Shown piece after piece: positions 43,851 through 56,300 of a stretch of DNA of 64,000 bases; within the stretch, counting starts at the first letter, position 1; each line of letters starts with the position of its first letter. This stretch comes from Lasiosphaeria ovina (taxonomy: Eukaryota; Ascomycota; Sordariomycetes; Sordariales; Lasiosphaeriaceae): positions 1,984,001 to 2,048,000 of the forward strand of contig JAULSN010000002.1 of assembly GCA_033439765.1 (NCBI GenBank). The letters are read 5' to 3'. The notes under the pieces were generated by a model. It saw only the letters and a list, made by a program, of their open reading frames with translations, searched no databases and was not told where the DNA came from. A program made the position numbers and the translations under genes.

Positions 43851-44677
43851 ATGGACTTCGCGCCCTACCAATCCTCTCCCCCGGAGCACGGGCGTACGCT
43901 GTCCCCGGTGCAGCACGACGGCCCCGCGTCGCCGCGCACCTCGTTCGACGCGCGCCGGTCCTTCTCGCCCGGCTTCCAGCAGCAGCAGCAGCAGCGGCCG
44001 TCACAGGTGTCGCCGCCGCCTCTGCAGCACCCGCAGCCGCAGCGGGCGTGGTCGGGCGACGGGATTCGGACGTCGATCGGCGGCGGGATTGGGTTAGGCG
44101 GCGGCGGCGGCGGCGGAATGGGCGACTACTTCAATGCGCTGGGCGCCCGCGAGGGCATGGTGTCCGAGTTCGACACGAGCCTGGGCCTGCGCCTCGACTA
44201 CGAGGCCTGTCTGGCGTACCTGGCGCTGCCGCCGCTCGGCGCCATCGTGTTGTTGATCCTGGAGCGCAAGAGCGACTACGTCCGGTATGTCTCTTCCTTC
44301 TCTCGGGATGTTCGTTGCCTTTTTGGTGGGTCTCGACGGCTAACGGCTGTGTCCTTGACACGGAATTTTGTTTAGGTTTCACGCATGGCAGTCTAGCTTA
44401 CTCTTCACGGCGGTGTTCGTTGTCCATCTTCTATTCTCGTGGTCGAGGTTCCTGAGCTGGGTCCTCTTCCTTGGCGACCTCGTCCTCATAGGCTGGCTGG
44501 TCATCAACGCATACAGAGACGCAGACACTCTCGACAGGTAGCCTCTCCTCTCGAAGAGCCCTTCCCAAAGCTTAGGAAGATTGGGCGAGCGAAGCGTAAC
44601 TGACCACTCGTTCTATTTCCAGATACGAAGTACCGATTGTTGGGCGGTTAGCGAGCAGGATATTGGACGACGAGTAA
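43851..44677 (+). CDS. Small conserved fungal membrane protein (DUF4870/Tic20-like)
   Basis: Exons 43851..44284, 44376..44537 and 44623..44677 give 216 aa. The first 110 residues are low-complexity (Ser/Pro, five Gln, then a Gly-rich run). About four membrane segments follow: LAYLALPPLGAIVLLILE, FHAWQSSLLFTAVFVVHLLF, WVLFLGDLVLIGWLVINAY and a short amphipathic C-terminus (YEVPIVGRLASRILDDE). The layout of a predicted hairpin, FHAWQS and a C-terminal hydrophobic pair is that of the DUF4870-like family of unknown role. It should sit in an internal membrane; there is no signal peptide. Confidence 0.82.
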
Positions 44678-45594
44678 AGAGAGGGGGTTAGCATGGACGA
44701 TTATACCTAGCCCGGGAAGGGTGGCGCAATGGGAGGCCTTATTGTCTTTTGTGTGTGTTCTCGGTACATATTATTCACATTGTAATGCGTATATCTCTTC
44801 TTTCTGGGCCGGTACATTGTTCCATTTTGGGGGGTTGTAGGCTTTTTTCCTGTCTTCTACAAATAATATACCTGATGGAGCTTCGGCTCTGTTGTTCTAT
44901 TAATGGCTGAGGTGGGCTTGTGGGGTCCTTGAACAGGTTTGTTTTATTTTCAGAGTTCATGGCGTCCTCTTTCATCTTGACGCGGTTATTTAGGAGTCGG
45001 CAACTTCAATGTCACCTAGGAACTGTTGGAACTTTCACTTCATCTTCCCTTCTTCTTCTGCGGTGTCTAGGTCATTTTCATTTGAACTCAATCACCAAGC
45101 CAAGTTTCTTTGGCCGAGGCACCTAACTCACGTCAAAATCTTGAGCTACAATAGACAAGAGAAGTGAACAGTCAGTGATTGACAATGGCGTGTTTTTGCC
45201 TGTTAACATGAGCCTGATAGGTCGACTATTGGAGCTGGCAGCCTGGCCCTAGTTTTGAGCCAGCTGCCCAGGCGCGGCTGGAAGACAGGCTGACCTGGTT
45301 AGTCAGCCAGCCGCTCTGGTCCTCTGTCCCGATTGGGACATTGTGGATCTTCCCTAAGGCACCGTCCCTGGTTACGTCGCGCTCTTGCCTGCAGCCCAGC
45401 TCCCGAGCTTCCTCCAACTGCATTTCTCATCCACCGTTGTGATCTAACAACCTTCCGACCCAGCACTCCAGCAAACCAGCCAGCGCATACACCTACGCGA
45501 ACTGCACGCCAGCCCACTGCTTTGCCACATCTTCGCCCGCACACCCTTAAACGCGATTTAATTAGTTCGATCCAGAGCACCGAGGCCGCGCATC
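44678..45594. other. Intergenic upstream of RPT5
   Basis: About 920 bp. T-rich stretches lie at 44830-45080; 45300-45594 is probably the RPT5 promoter and leader. No gene is recognised. Confidence 0.5.
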
Positions 45595-47137
45595 ATGTCG
45601 ACCCTCGAGGACCTCGACGATCTCGTTCGCCGCGACCGTGAGGACAAGAAGCAAGGAGATGGCGACGCCGAGATGAAGGATGCGGAGCCGGAGGAAGAGG
45701 ACGTCCTGGACGACGAGATTCTGAGCCTCAGCACCCAAGACATTCTGACCCGCCGGCGCCTCCTCGAGAACGACTCCAGAATCATGAAGAGCGAGTACCA
45801 GCGGCTTTCCCACGAGAAGGCGACCATGGCCGAAAAGATCAAGGAAAATACGGAGAAGATCGATAACAACCGGTAAGTACCAAGCCCGGCCTGCCTGTCA
45901 ACGCTCAGAGCGTTTGCTGACATGCTTGTCTTGATTTGCACAGTCAGCTCCCCTACCTTGTTGGAAACGTCGTCGAGCTTCTGGATCTCGACCCCACCGC
46001 CGAGTCCCTGGAGGAGGGCGCCAACATTGACTTGGATGCCACACGCGTTGGGAAGTCAGCCGTAATCAAGACATCGACTCGACAAACCATCTTCCTCCCA
46101 CTCATCGGCCTTGTCGACCCCGACAGTCTCAAGCCAGCAGACCTGATTGGTGTTCATAAGGACTCGTACCTCATCCTGGATACGCTTCCGGCCGAGTATG
46201 ATAGCCGAGTGAAGGCAATGGAGGTTGACGAGAAGCCAACCGAGAAGTACAGCGATGTTGGCGGGCTTGATAAGCAGATTGAGGAGCTTATCGAGGCTAT
46301 TGTGTGGCCCATGAAGGAGGCCGATCGTTTCAAGAAGATTGGCATCAAGGCCCCCAAAGGTAGGAGCTCATCCCCTATTAGTGGCTATTCACGGTTGAAG
46401 ACTTACCAAGAAAAAAAAGGCGCTTTGATGTATGGCCCCCCTGGAACAGGCAAGACGCTTCTCGCTAGAGCTTGCGCCGCTCAAACCGACGCCACTTTCC
46501 TCAAGCTTGCCGGCCCACAACTCGTCCAAATGTTTATTGGAGACGGTGCGAAGCTCGTAAGAGACTGCTTCGCGTTGGCAAAAGAGAAGGCGCCAGCAAT
46601 CATCTTCATCGACGAGCTAGACGCCGTCGGCACAAAGCGGTTCGATAGCGAAAAGAGTGGTGATCGTGAGGTACAGAGAACAATGTTGGAGCTGCTCAAC
46701 CAGCTGGACGGGTTTGCGTCGGATGACCGTATCAAGGTGCTCGCCGCCACGAACCGGGTCGACGTCCTTGATCCTGCCCTCCTGCGGTCCGGTCGTCTGG
46801 ATCGCAAGATCGAATTCCCGCTCCCTAATGAGGAAGCCCGGGCACAAATTCTAAAGATCCACTCGCGGAAGATGAAGGTCGACCCCGCAGTTAACTGGGG
46901 AGAGTTGGCCCGTAGTACGGATGAGTTTGGCGGCGCCATGCTCAAGGCTGTGTGTGTCGAGGCCGGCATGATTGCCTTGCGAATGGGCAAGAACAAGATC
47001 GGCCATGAGCATTACGTCGACGCCATTTCCGAGGTACAAGCGAAGAAGAAGGATGTGAGTATTCTCCCCAAACTCTATGCATGTCTGTCATCCAGCAATG
47101 CTAACTCCGCCAAAAGACCGTCAACTTCTATGCCTGA
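45595..47137 (+). CDS. RPT5: 26S proteasome regulatory ATPase Rpt5 (subunit 6A)
   Basis: Exons 45595..45872, 45944..46359, 46420..47054 and 47117..47137 give 449 aa. An N-terminal acidic and coiled-coil part (residues 50-92) is followed by an OB domain ([16 protein letters not shown]) and the AAA module: Walker A GPPGTGKT, Walker [12 protein letters not shown], and [20 protein letters not shown]. The last exon encodes only TVNFYA, the HbYX tail that docks in the 20S core and opens its gate. The second intron (46360..46419) is 60 nt, contains no stop in frame and ends after eight A's rather than a pyrimidine tract. Retaining it would insert 20 residues before Walker A. Confidence 0.96.
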
Positions 47138-48573
47138 TTTGCATCAAATATGGATATAGCGAAAACCGGGTTTGGCAATAAGGAATGGTCCATATAGAGA
47201 TCAGTGTGCCGATAGATGGCGTCGGGGTTTATGTAACATTAACAGTAGTCATTCCAGGCCGATGAGCTCTAGCGCTGCTTGCCGGCCTCGCTTGCCTATT
47301 CACAAAAACAAATTTGCTGTGTCGATACTCTGAGATGGGTGTGTGAGAGGTCTCTCTCTGAGTTCGCCTGTACTGGTTGTGCGAGCCAGCCATGAGCTCT
47401 TTGATCAAGCATTGCGTATTTATACATATCTCGAGCCTTGCCCAAGGGTCCTTTCCTTTTCCTGCTAAGCACCACTCGTGGGCAGCCCGTCCTTGTGTTC
47501 CGACCCAGTCATGGCATGCTTGTGACAACCCAAGCATTCCCTCTGTTCTCTACAAAGGTTATCAGCAGAATATGTTTCCTTTCCTTGTACGATCCAACAC
47601 TCGGCATTGTCTACCGATCCCTTGCGCGGGCTTCATAGATGAACTCCATGTCTCACCACGACTACACGAGCACCGCTTGTGGATACTTTGGAAACACCTC
47701 CGTCCTCGGCGGCGGCATGCGTGTTGTCGTAGATAGCATGCTTGAGAATACGAACTAATTTAATCCAATGGGTATATAGACAGCAATGGCGCCTCGCCAA
47801 GGTCAAGATTCAAACTCTGACATTCGAGAGAGCCTAACTAACTACCTTAGTGTCCTCAGTTACGGAAGTAGGGGTGGAGTTTTGTCATGCGGGTCTGTGG
47901 ACTGTGGAATAGAAAATGAGGTCGAGAATTACCTATGGCTATGTAGTGCCAAAATATATCCAAGAAATGCTGTTTTCGAGACCTCCTTGTCTACCCAATT
48001 GTCGACCAGACAGTTTAGTCAAGAATAAATCTGGGTTAAATACCGCCACAGACGATGCCGGCCCCTCGTTGAGCAGAGTCTATATCACACTCCCCGGGAC
48101 AGGAGCATTGCCTTCTGTGGCGTGTGACTCAGTGGGCATGGGCGCAATTCACTGGTGTCAATATCACGACGGCGACTAGAGTCCAAGTCCCGGACCGTAG
48201 TCTGCCGGCCAACAACGCCATCAGTCTCCGTCATGTTCTGGCATTGAGGGCGCTAGCAAGGTGCGTGCCAATGTGTAGAAAATTTCGAGAGATTTTGCAT
48301 CACAGTAATAGGTTGCGCGCACGTAATTAGCTAACTGCAGATTGCCTACTCAAGAAGAAAAGCGCGAACCGCCAAGTTGAGGGGGGGGGGGGGGGGGGGG
48401 GGGGGGAACCACAGAATACATGGTGCTGCCAAGTTTGGAAAGAAAAAACAAGGAAAGAATCCCCTTTTGTTTCTCCAACGACCAGCCGGACCCAATTCTC
48501 CAACGACGCAACTGAATCAATCCGCAACAACCGTAAGTTATCAGGGCAAAAAACGAGCAGAGCGCGACAAAGT
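47138..48573. other. Intergenic between convergent RPT5 and methyltransferase genes
   Basis: About 1.4 kb. It holds an uninterrupted run of 26 G at 48381-48406. No gene or RNA is recognised. Confidence 0.5.
48381..48406 (+). repeat. Homopolymer run of 26 G
   Basis: It lies about 170 bp past the stop codon of the methyltransferase gene, whose transcript would read it as poly-C. The exact length may not be reliable in an assembly. Confidence 0.9.
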
Positions 48574-50384
48574 CTACTCTGGCTTCCGTCCGTAGACGTA
48601 GCGGAGCGTCATGTAGCCGTGGATTCTCTTGTTCCGGATGGCCTTCCGGAACTCCATGAGGAAGATCTGGTACTCGTCGTTCGGCCACTGGAGGACGTTG
48701 TGCCACAGCATCAGGGTGTAGCCTGTGAAGACGTGTCAGTATAAATGTGGCCCTCCCGGTCGTCAAGGAGCAGATAGGCCGACTCCCGAATGTTTGTGGT
48801 TATGGCGGTCTTGGGTCATGCAGTAGCAAAGGGCGGGTTGTCTCACCTTCCATGTCGTTCTCCAGCGTAGCGTGGACGGTGCGCCCAACTTCGTTGAGCT
48901 TGGGGTCCAGAGCCCATCCTCCCACAGGAACCTACAAAACTCGCGAGATTAGATTGATGCAGATTGTGGCCCGGTCCGAGTCGAGTCGAGCCGAGGCTGG
49001 ACGGTGACATATGGGCGGAGGACCTACCTTGAAAGTCGCGACATTGATGTCAGTGAAACCGGCCTCTTCCATGCTTTTCCTCTGCTGATCTGCGGCAACC
49101 ACGTAGAAGGTGGTGCCCATCACTCTGCCGGCTTCTGCGAATAGCTTTGCCCATGTGACCAAGCCAGGTACGCCATCGGTAGTTCCATCATCGCTCTTGA
49201 AGTCGACATCAATTTCACCCGACTGGAGCCAGCCGCCGGGCTGCAGGACACGATAAGCCTGCTTGAATAGGGCGGTCCAATCTTTCATAATGCCGAAGAG
49301 GTAGCGTATGTGCACGAAATCGAATGTATTCGGTGACCAGGTCCAGGGAAGGGTGGCATCATCGATTTCGAAAGTCATATTGGGCGGGACCCAGATCGGC
49401 TGCATGGGTGACAAGTCGGTGCCGATCACTTCGGCTCCGGAGTACTGGTCGGCAAAGTCACTGGCACGGGGAGTCAGCAGTCTGGCCAGAGTAGAGCCTG
49501 GGTCGGAGAGGGTCCATACATAGCCCAGATGCCTGATGATCGTCAGTCAATGAGCATATTCTAAGTAACACCAAGGATCTGAGGTTGGATCTCACCTGTT
49601 CCAGTACCAATATCAAGGACTTTCTAAAAGTCGTTTCTATATTAGAGACCGTTTCACAGTATTGGTGGCGTCATGAGTGAGTTACCTTCGGGTCTTCTGA
49701 AATGGGAGCGAGGAAGAGCTTGCCATCCAAGATCACGGTGAGATAGTGGTGGCTAGCAATTGACAGTCAATTGCATGTCAATTAGATGCGTTTACAAAGG
49801 GTCCCGTTCTCTCGGAAACAGGGATGGACTACGTACGTGAGATCGACAGAATCTTGCTGCTGGTCGTCATTGGGAGTAAAGTACTCGGTCGGATGCCGGG
49901 CACTGTGAAAGGTTCGGCCCTGGATAGCCCGATACTCCAAGATGCTGGACGAGATGGAGGCGGTCGAGCTTTGGCTGTTCGCATATGATACTTAACGTCA
50001 GCATTCCGAACCATGCCTGGGCTCCCGCCGGGAGTTGTTTTCAAATATACTCTTATAGAGAATTGACTTACACATCGTCACCGAGGGCCGAATCGACATC
50101 GTCATTGTCAACTTCCTCCTGTTCCATCCAATGCGGTCAGTCTGGTTGATTGATTACATATCACACAATTGTGCAATGATAATGCACTGTTCATGATTGG
50201 TTACCTCGGCATCTGGGGCCGCCTCAATGTCTGCCACTGCCGCCTCGACCACTGGCACGGGGGAATTGGTGGACGCGGTAGGCGCAGGCGCCGGCGCGGG
50301 TTCCTCGGTCGCTGCCGGGGCTGCCGGGGCTGCCGGGGCTGCCGGTGCAGCGGGCGCTGCGGACGCCGTGGGTTGCTCGGACAT
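48574..50384 (-). CDS. LaeA-like SAM-dependent methyltransferase with nine exons
   Basis: Nine exons: 50205..50384, 50072..50118, 49837..49974, 49686..49752, 49596..49623, 49520..49532, 49028..49460, 48847..48931 and 48574..48722; 379 aa, in frame throughout. An Ala/Pro-rich start (AAP repeats) leads to SSTASISSSILEYRAIQGRT and HHYLTVILDGKLFLAPI. SAM motif I, [20 protein letters not shown], is assembled from three exons of 28, 13 and 433 nt. GTDLSPMQPIWVPPN, FDFVHIRYLFG and GGWLQSGEIDVDF follow. This is the large fungal Methyltransf_23/LaeA-like (TAM) family. Some members control secondary metabolism, but no biosynthetic cluster is visible here, so the role is unknown. Confidence 0.9.
50299..50350 (+). 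repeat. Nine-base tandem repeat coding Ala-Ala-Pro in the methyltransferase N-terminus
   Basis: GCTGCCGGG units on the plus strand read as Ala/Pro codons on the minus strand; about four copies. Confidence 0.75.
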
Positions 50385-52596
50385 TGCGAAGGCTAATTAC
50401 CACCCAATATCCGTGATTCTTGGAAGCGGGAGCAGAAGGGTGATCAGCCAGAGCGGACGGGGAAAGATGTGGGGAAAAGGTGATGGGAGAGGGGAAAAGA
50501 GCAATGGGCGGTCAAATTCCCGAGAGCGGGGCGGGTCGGGTTGGCCGCCGCACTGACAAGTTGCAAGGGGGCTGGCCAACAGGGGCTAAAAGCGGGACCG
50601 GAGTCATGCAAAGCAACAATTGACGTTATCAGATTGAGTCTAGATTAGTCGATGAAAGAGGGGTTGTGGGCTGCAGTTAGCACCACTTACGCAGTTGGAT
50701 CTTCTTCGGACAACTCCGAAAAGAAAGCTGTTGAGATTGAGAGGGAGGTGCGAATTATTTAGCGTTAAAGAAGACCGTTTCGTCAATCGCAGCATTCTTG
50801 TTCTATTTGTACTCGTGCGGCTGATTGAGATTGACACTACGGCCCGAGTCTTCCTGGAGTACGTGTCATCGGGTAGCAGATCCATGGTTGTGCCGAACCG
50901 TGACGCCTCCGGCCCGTTCAAAATTCGGGTGTGTAGAGCGACAGTTGTAGTCAGCCGGATCCGAGAACCTTTCGAGTTGGACTTGTGCTTCGTGCTTCCG
51001 CCGGGTATTGGCTTTTATTTTTTCGTGACCAACTTTAATCTATATATCGCGTTCAGCGTTAAGTTGTTATATTATTTGTTAGTTTCCTCGAACACAGCGA
51101 CTCCAACGGTACTTGCGCGTATGCAAAGCGCGACCAGCTTACTTTCAAATTGTGGAGTGATTACTTGGACTTAGTCTAGTTGCCCGGTGGCATTTGGTTC
51201 CGGAAGATGGCGGAGTCAAACAAGGGCTCAATAGCCCCAAAAAGAGACTCTCAGAAGACTTCCAGGAAGCTGTTGGGCTACTTGGTTGGCAGTTGGCATG
51301 CATCGGCAGGTTCCCCTTCTATTTTAGGATAATCAACTTGAAGCGGGGTTTTCTCTGTTGGCAACCCTCCGCCAGGCTCGAGATGGCGGAATCGGCCAAT
51401 CAGAATTATCAGATAGCCTCAAGCTGCAAGGTGGCAAGCACAGGAGAGTCAATCGGCTCCTGTATGTCGATTTTATAACCGCGCGTTGGTGCTCGTTTGC
51501 CTGGACCGGGCAGAGATTTCGCGTTTAGATGTCGGCCAACGAACTCGCCAGGACAGATTGCGTGGTAGTAATCAAGTCAGTGCAGTAAACGGGAAGGTGG
51601 TACAAACCATAATATCGTTTTTGTTCAGGCCTAGATTGCTTGCTATTTACAGTCGATTGGCAGATTTCTCACTGGCCGGAATAAGCGGAAGGAACAACCA
51701 ACTATCCACCAACCGCTCAGGTAAAAGGCAAGAACCACCAGTGGGATCTCTCCCCGCGCTTTGAAGCCCCGCTTTGTGATACCGAAGCTGCAGGCAATGG
51801 CGGTCCGGGCGTCTCAAACGTCCTCAAGACATGGTACTAGTATCTATTGTAGTAAGGCAGCGTGCCAGAGGTGAAAGTTGGCTGGCTGCCAGTTTATATA
51901 CCCTAATTAATTTCGTACAAAAGGTTTGTAAAGGGAGGCGATAATAGGTAATGACTTACTTAGTCGCAACGCGCACGGAAATGGCGGGATTGGGGGAGGG
52001 AGGTTGCACCGAGCAAGAGTTAATTTGAGCCGGGGACAGTGGACTGTGGTGTGGTTGCTGTGAGGCTGTGAGCTGACCGGAATCCTGCCGAGCATCTCTG
52101 CAGGTTTGCGAGGTGCCTTTCAGGTTGTGTTGCGGGCAGGAGATCACGTGCGGTAGTAAAAGGTGGGAAACCCAGGGTAAACCATCCAACCTAGGAAGCC
52201 AAGTTTAATGAGATTGTAACGCCTATCATGTATGGTTGTATCCGAGGCCCAGCGCCCTCAATATGCCCCCGAGTTTATGCTGCCGTGTTTCCTGTTCTTG
52301 CCCCGAGTTCGTTCCGTCGTCGCCGCCTTTAGTCGCATTCCCCCTGGACCCTTGGGAAGAGATTCGAATAATTGGATATTATACACACACACCATGGAGT
52401 CTTCGGTTCAGCGGCTCCTCTGTTTGAGAGAGTCAGCATTCAAAACCACATGAGCATCCAATGCATCTCACAAACCCTTGTCTGCTGGTTTTCCGAGTTC
52501 CCCTTCCATCGCACAGCTCTCGACATTATACCGGGAGCACACAGTCGTGATATTTGTGCAGAAGCCATTCTCAGGCCTGTCGTCGACCGGCTTGCT
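50385..52596. other. Intergenic upstream of the methyltransferase gene
   Basis: About 2.2 kb. An open frame at 50695-51174 has no ATG start and no recognisable domain. No gene is supported. Confidence 0.45.
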
Positions 52597-53307
52597 TCAA
52601 TATGAATATTGAGAGGCTTCGGCGTCTTGGGGAAGGGAATCGCTCAAAAGTTAGCAAGGCACAGGATTCAAGACACGCCATCTCAGCCGGGACGACTCAC
52701 ATGAATAAGACGGTTCCGGGGATGGTGTGTCATACAGCAAGTCCTCGACAGGTTCTTCTGTTGAAAATGCGTGGTCAGCACGCACCGATCTCCCATGGTC
52801 AACGGCGTGAACAACCTACCTTGTTCATACATCTGGTCCTCGGGCTTTATCATGCCCTTCTTCAGCGCTCTCTTCTCGAACCGGGTGATGTCCTTTGGGT
52901 CCACGGTTCGCCCTCGTAGGATGAAGCGTGTCTGCTTGGGGGGGTTCTCGGCCTCCCTCAGTCGTTTCGTCTTGATCATGGCCATGTACTCGGATGCCTT
53001 GATGTACTTGGTGTCGAGATTCCATTTTTTGAGTTGGGTCTTGTACTGCTTCTCACTTTAAAAAGGGGGTCAACTCGGCAAGTCGGAACAGAGGGTGAGA
53101 CTGAGGCTACCGGGGTGGGACGACTCACGTCGCTTTGAAGCGGTGGACCACTTGCATCTCCGTCATGACGTCCTTGAGCTTCATCTCGTTGTAGAGATGG
53201 GCGATGAGGTCCCGGTACGGCTCCCAGTCCTCTGGCTTAGTGGGCCGGAACATGGGCGGCTCGGAGCGGTGGTGGGAAGGGCGGGCCTGTTGGTAGTAGT
53301 CAGACAT
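52597..53307 (-). CDS. Small Clr5-domain protein
   Basis: Exons 53129..53307, 52820..53055, 52701..52757 and 52597..52625 give 166 aa. The Clr5 domain is RPTKPEDWEPYRDLIAHLYN, then KLKDVMTEMQVVHRFKATEKQYKTQLKKWNLD in two parts across the first intron. A basic region (KTKRLREAENPPKQTRFILR, then DPKDITRFEKRALKK) and a short acidic tail follow. Clr5 domains are helical and common in fungal proteins of unknown role; the name comes from a fission-yeast silencing factor. The last two exons are short and their splice sites are less certain, so the C-terminal 25 residues may be wrong. The domain call is secure. Confidence 0.83.
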
Positions 53308-56300
53308 GGCGGCGTTTGGGGGGAGTGGTTCGAGGTGGTGAGCACGCTTGATCTGCAAAGAGGGAGCTCCCGCGGTTGCGTTGGTGCGGAACTATAAGAA
53401 TAGAAGCCAGTAGTGAGCTCGATGCAACACAAGCATGGGAAGAATACGGGAACATCCCGAACATTTAAAGATTCGCGGCTGATGAAACGCGCCACACCCA
53501 ACAGCTGGGCTTGGGAAGAAATGCTGCAGCTCTCTGGCCCAGAATCCATCGACATTGGATATTGGATCTCACAGGATCCAACTCAGATGTTACTGGCATC
53601 CGATGTCCAGGGGGGAAGGGGGGTGTGGAACTGGGTTGTGGGTGCCATCAGCAACCCAGCTGGGCCGCTTGGGATACGCATGGGAAGAAAAGAAGCTATC
53701 AGATTGAGGGTGGAGGGAAGGTGGGGATTCTTTAGCGCATTAGTGTCACTCTTGCCATCATCCCCTTCCCTCCCTTTCCTTCCCTTCGCTCCCCTCCCCT
53801 CCACTCCATCCTATCCAAAAGTAAGTCCCCTGCAGTGCAGTAATGGAGACTGGGGACGGACGGGGACGGGGACGGGTTGCCTGCGCGGTGGGACCGACCG
53901 TCCAGGCCAGCGGTACCCGTGGCCGCGGGTCGCTGTGACTGCCTGGCCTTTGTCGGCTGATTGGCATTGCACAAGTGCCATGCGTCGAGAAAGACAGGTG
54001 GAAAAACCACCCTAAAGCCGAGGTTGGAGGGGGGAGAGGGAAGGAGGGAAGGAGGAAAACGCGGCGGACGTGTAAAAAAAAAAAAAAACGAAAAAGAAAA
54101 AAAAGAAACCCCCGAGAGCAAGCGGGTCTCGAAATCTCGGTCAGACAGACAGCTCGCAAAGTCTCGGCGCGGGCACCCGTTGGTGCCATGACGGTGGCGT
54201 CGGATGCGAGGCGGGCAATGTTGGATGTGGATATCGCAGAGGCAATCTTCCCGGTTCCGGCTGGCTCCCACGAGTCCCACTTCCACGCCCCTTCACCTCA
54301 TCCATCCATGTCGCACACGCGATGGGGGTTTTCTGGGGTTTGGCAGGTCCTCCGAATTCCAACCTGGGCGGCGTGCCTTCCATGTGTGTGGGGTCCGCGA
54401 CTTGCCCAAGTTCAGTCATCATCACATTGGTGACTTTCAACGTGCCCGAGGACTCCTTGAACAGTCCTCCTGCAACAGGCAACCAACACGCTGACCTTGC
54501 ACGAGGCTGCATGAGTGCAACCCTGGGTCCGCGCCGGCAAGAGGCACCTGCATGGGACTTTTCCAATTGGGACACTTTGGAGTGGCACATCCACTGCAAG
54601 AGGTACCTGGAAGGCGTCCTACGTCCACTTTCCTAGGTGGGTGGTTCCTGCCCTGGGGACGGGACCCAACACGGCGGGGTCATCGTGAAATTTCCCGGCG
54701 TGGAAGAACCTCAGAGCACGGACGAAGCGTAATCCGTACGTATTCCCGCCGTACAAATCGACGTCCTCACGCCTCTCTGGAGTTTCCATTCTGCGGCGTC
54801 GCCTTCCATGGCGCCTTCTCTTGCGTCTCGGTGGCGGCGGCGGGAACAGTAAGACAATGGGAGCTGCCAGTTTTGGTTACAGCCTACCTCTTACCTACTT
54901 CTCAGCTGAGCCTGCACATAAGGCATATGTACTGTACAGTACGTAAAAGCACAAACCACCTCCACTACCTGACGATAAACTGGATTCCATTGCCCGCTAG
55001 GTTTATGACAGCCCAGACCGACAAGAACACTGACGTTAGTTCTAGCTGCAATGCATGCTGCATCAGGCATTTGGCTTTGGTGCCGTGTGGTGCGCCGCGT
55101 GCCTCCAGGCTGCCGGAATTAGCAACACCTCAGCTTCTCGACTGACTTCCATGTTGGACAATATTGACCGCCCAGCGCCGCTAAGTAAGCCGTGGCCCAG
55201 GCAGCCAGAATCGCTGGAAATTGCAGCAAACATCATCTCTGCTCCTGCCAGAGAGAGCGCCAAAGCTTTGACTCGGAGATTGGAGGCATCCAAACCCGGG
55301 AGCTGGGCCGGTGGATCCCGACCCTCCTCGTCGGCAGGCAGCTCCGTCGTTGACGTTGACGCGCTCCCTTGCGCTTCACGCCCCGAACACGACCCGCTGG
55401 ATGGTGACCTAGGCGGTGCCGCTGTGCGTGCCTCTCGCTTCTCGCTTAATGGGAGACGAGCTTACCCAATTTTGGATGCCTTGCGATTGCGACGAGGCAC
55501 AGCCGCCACAACAGGTCGCCATCTCCGACCAGCGGCGCGCAACGAGCCTGTCACCTGCCGATCCAGCAAAAGAGGCGGCTGCATGCGGAGAGAAATCCCA
55601 AGTCGCATTCCGGAATATTACCCACCCCCCATCCCATGGATGGCGGCCGACCGACTTCCAGAAGACTACCAAGTACCTACCTAATTACGCACGGACTTCA
55701 TGCTTTTGACTAGCCTCGAGAGTCTTTCGTGTCACGCCAGCCATTGCATTGCATCCTGCCTGACTGGACGTTTGCGATATTTTCAATGGGCTGAAGACGA
55801 ATGGTGCTCTGATAATCAGCCACAGCAGGCAACCTCTGCGCTCAATTGGTTTGGACGTATTACTGCACATGTTCCAGAATTATTTTTGGTAACACTCAGG
55901 ACTCGGCGGCACCGTACGCCAAGCCGGCGCCCGACCCGGCAACCCTTGAATTCTGCCCGAAATTCAGTCCGCGAGGCGAGGCGTTTTCTAACGCTGCACA
56001 AGTTCCTATTCTCCAAACCGCAGCACCTGCGATGCATGCAGATAGATGTGAGAGCAACGGCGTTGGCGGGACGGTTTTCCCGGTGCTCCTGCATGTCTTA
56101 GTCAAGTTGACGATTCAAACTCGGGCCGAGCCCCACCAGCACTGCACGTCACCAAGTCTATTTCGCCGGACCTGACAAGTCGACGGTCGTTGACTCCTGA
56201 ATGGCATCTATTTGCGCGCCTCGCCGTCTTTGCTGCTTGCTCACACCGCTGGCCGCACAGTCAGCCCTCAAAAGCTTGTTTCTCACCCACAATAGGAAGC

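Noticed and set aside
46360..46419. Treating the RPT5 second intron as coding because the frame is open
   Set aside because: Rpt5 is highly conserved here and has no insert between KAPKG and [12 protein letters not shown], so constitutive retention is unlikely; kept only as a possible regulated event.
48574..50384. Calling the methyltransferase LaeA itself and inferring a secondary-metabolite cluster
   Set aside because: The family has many paralogues and no synthase, transporter or tailoring gene is adjacent.
50695..51174. A 159-codon frame between the methyltransferase and Clr5 genes
   Set aside because: It has no ATG start and no family resemblance; its hydrophobic patches come from AT-rich DNA.
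53413..54015. A 200-codon frame upstream of the Clr5 gene
   Set aside because: It runs through CT-rich simple repeats and has no conserved motif.
55055..55684. A 209-codon open frame in the gene desert
   Set aside because: It lacks an ATG at its start, has no recognisable domain and shows biased low-complexity composition.
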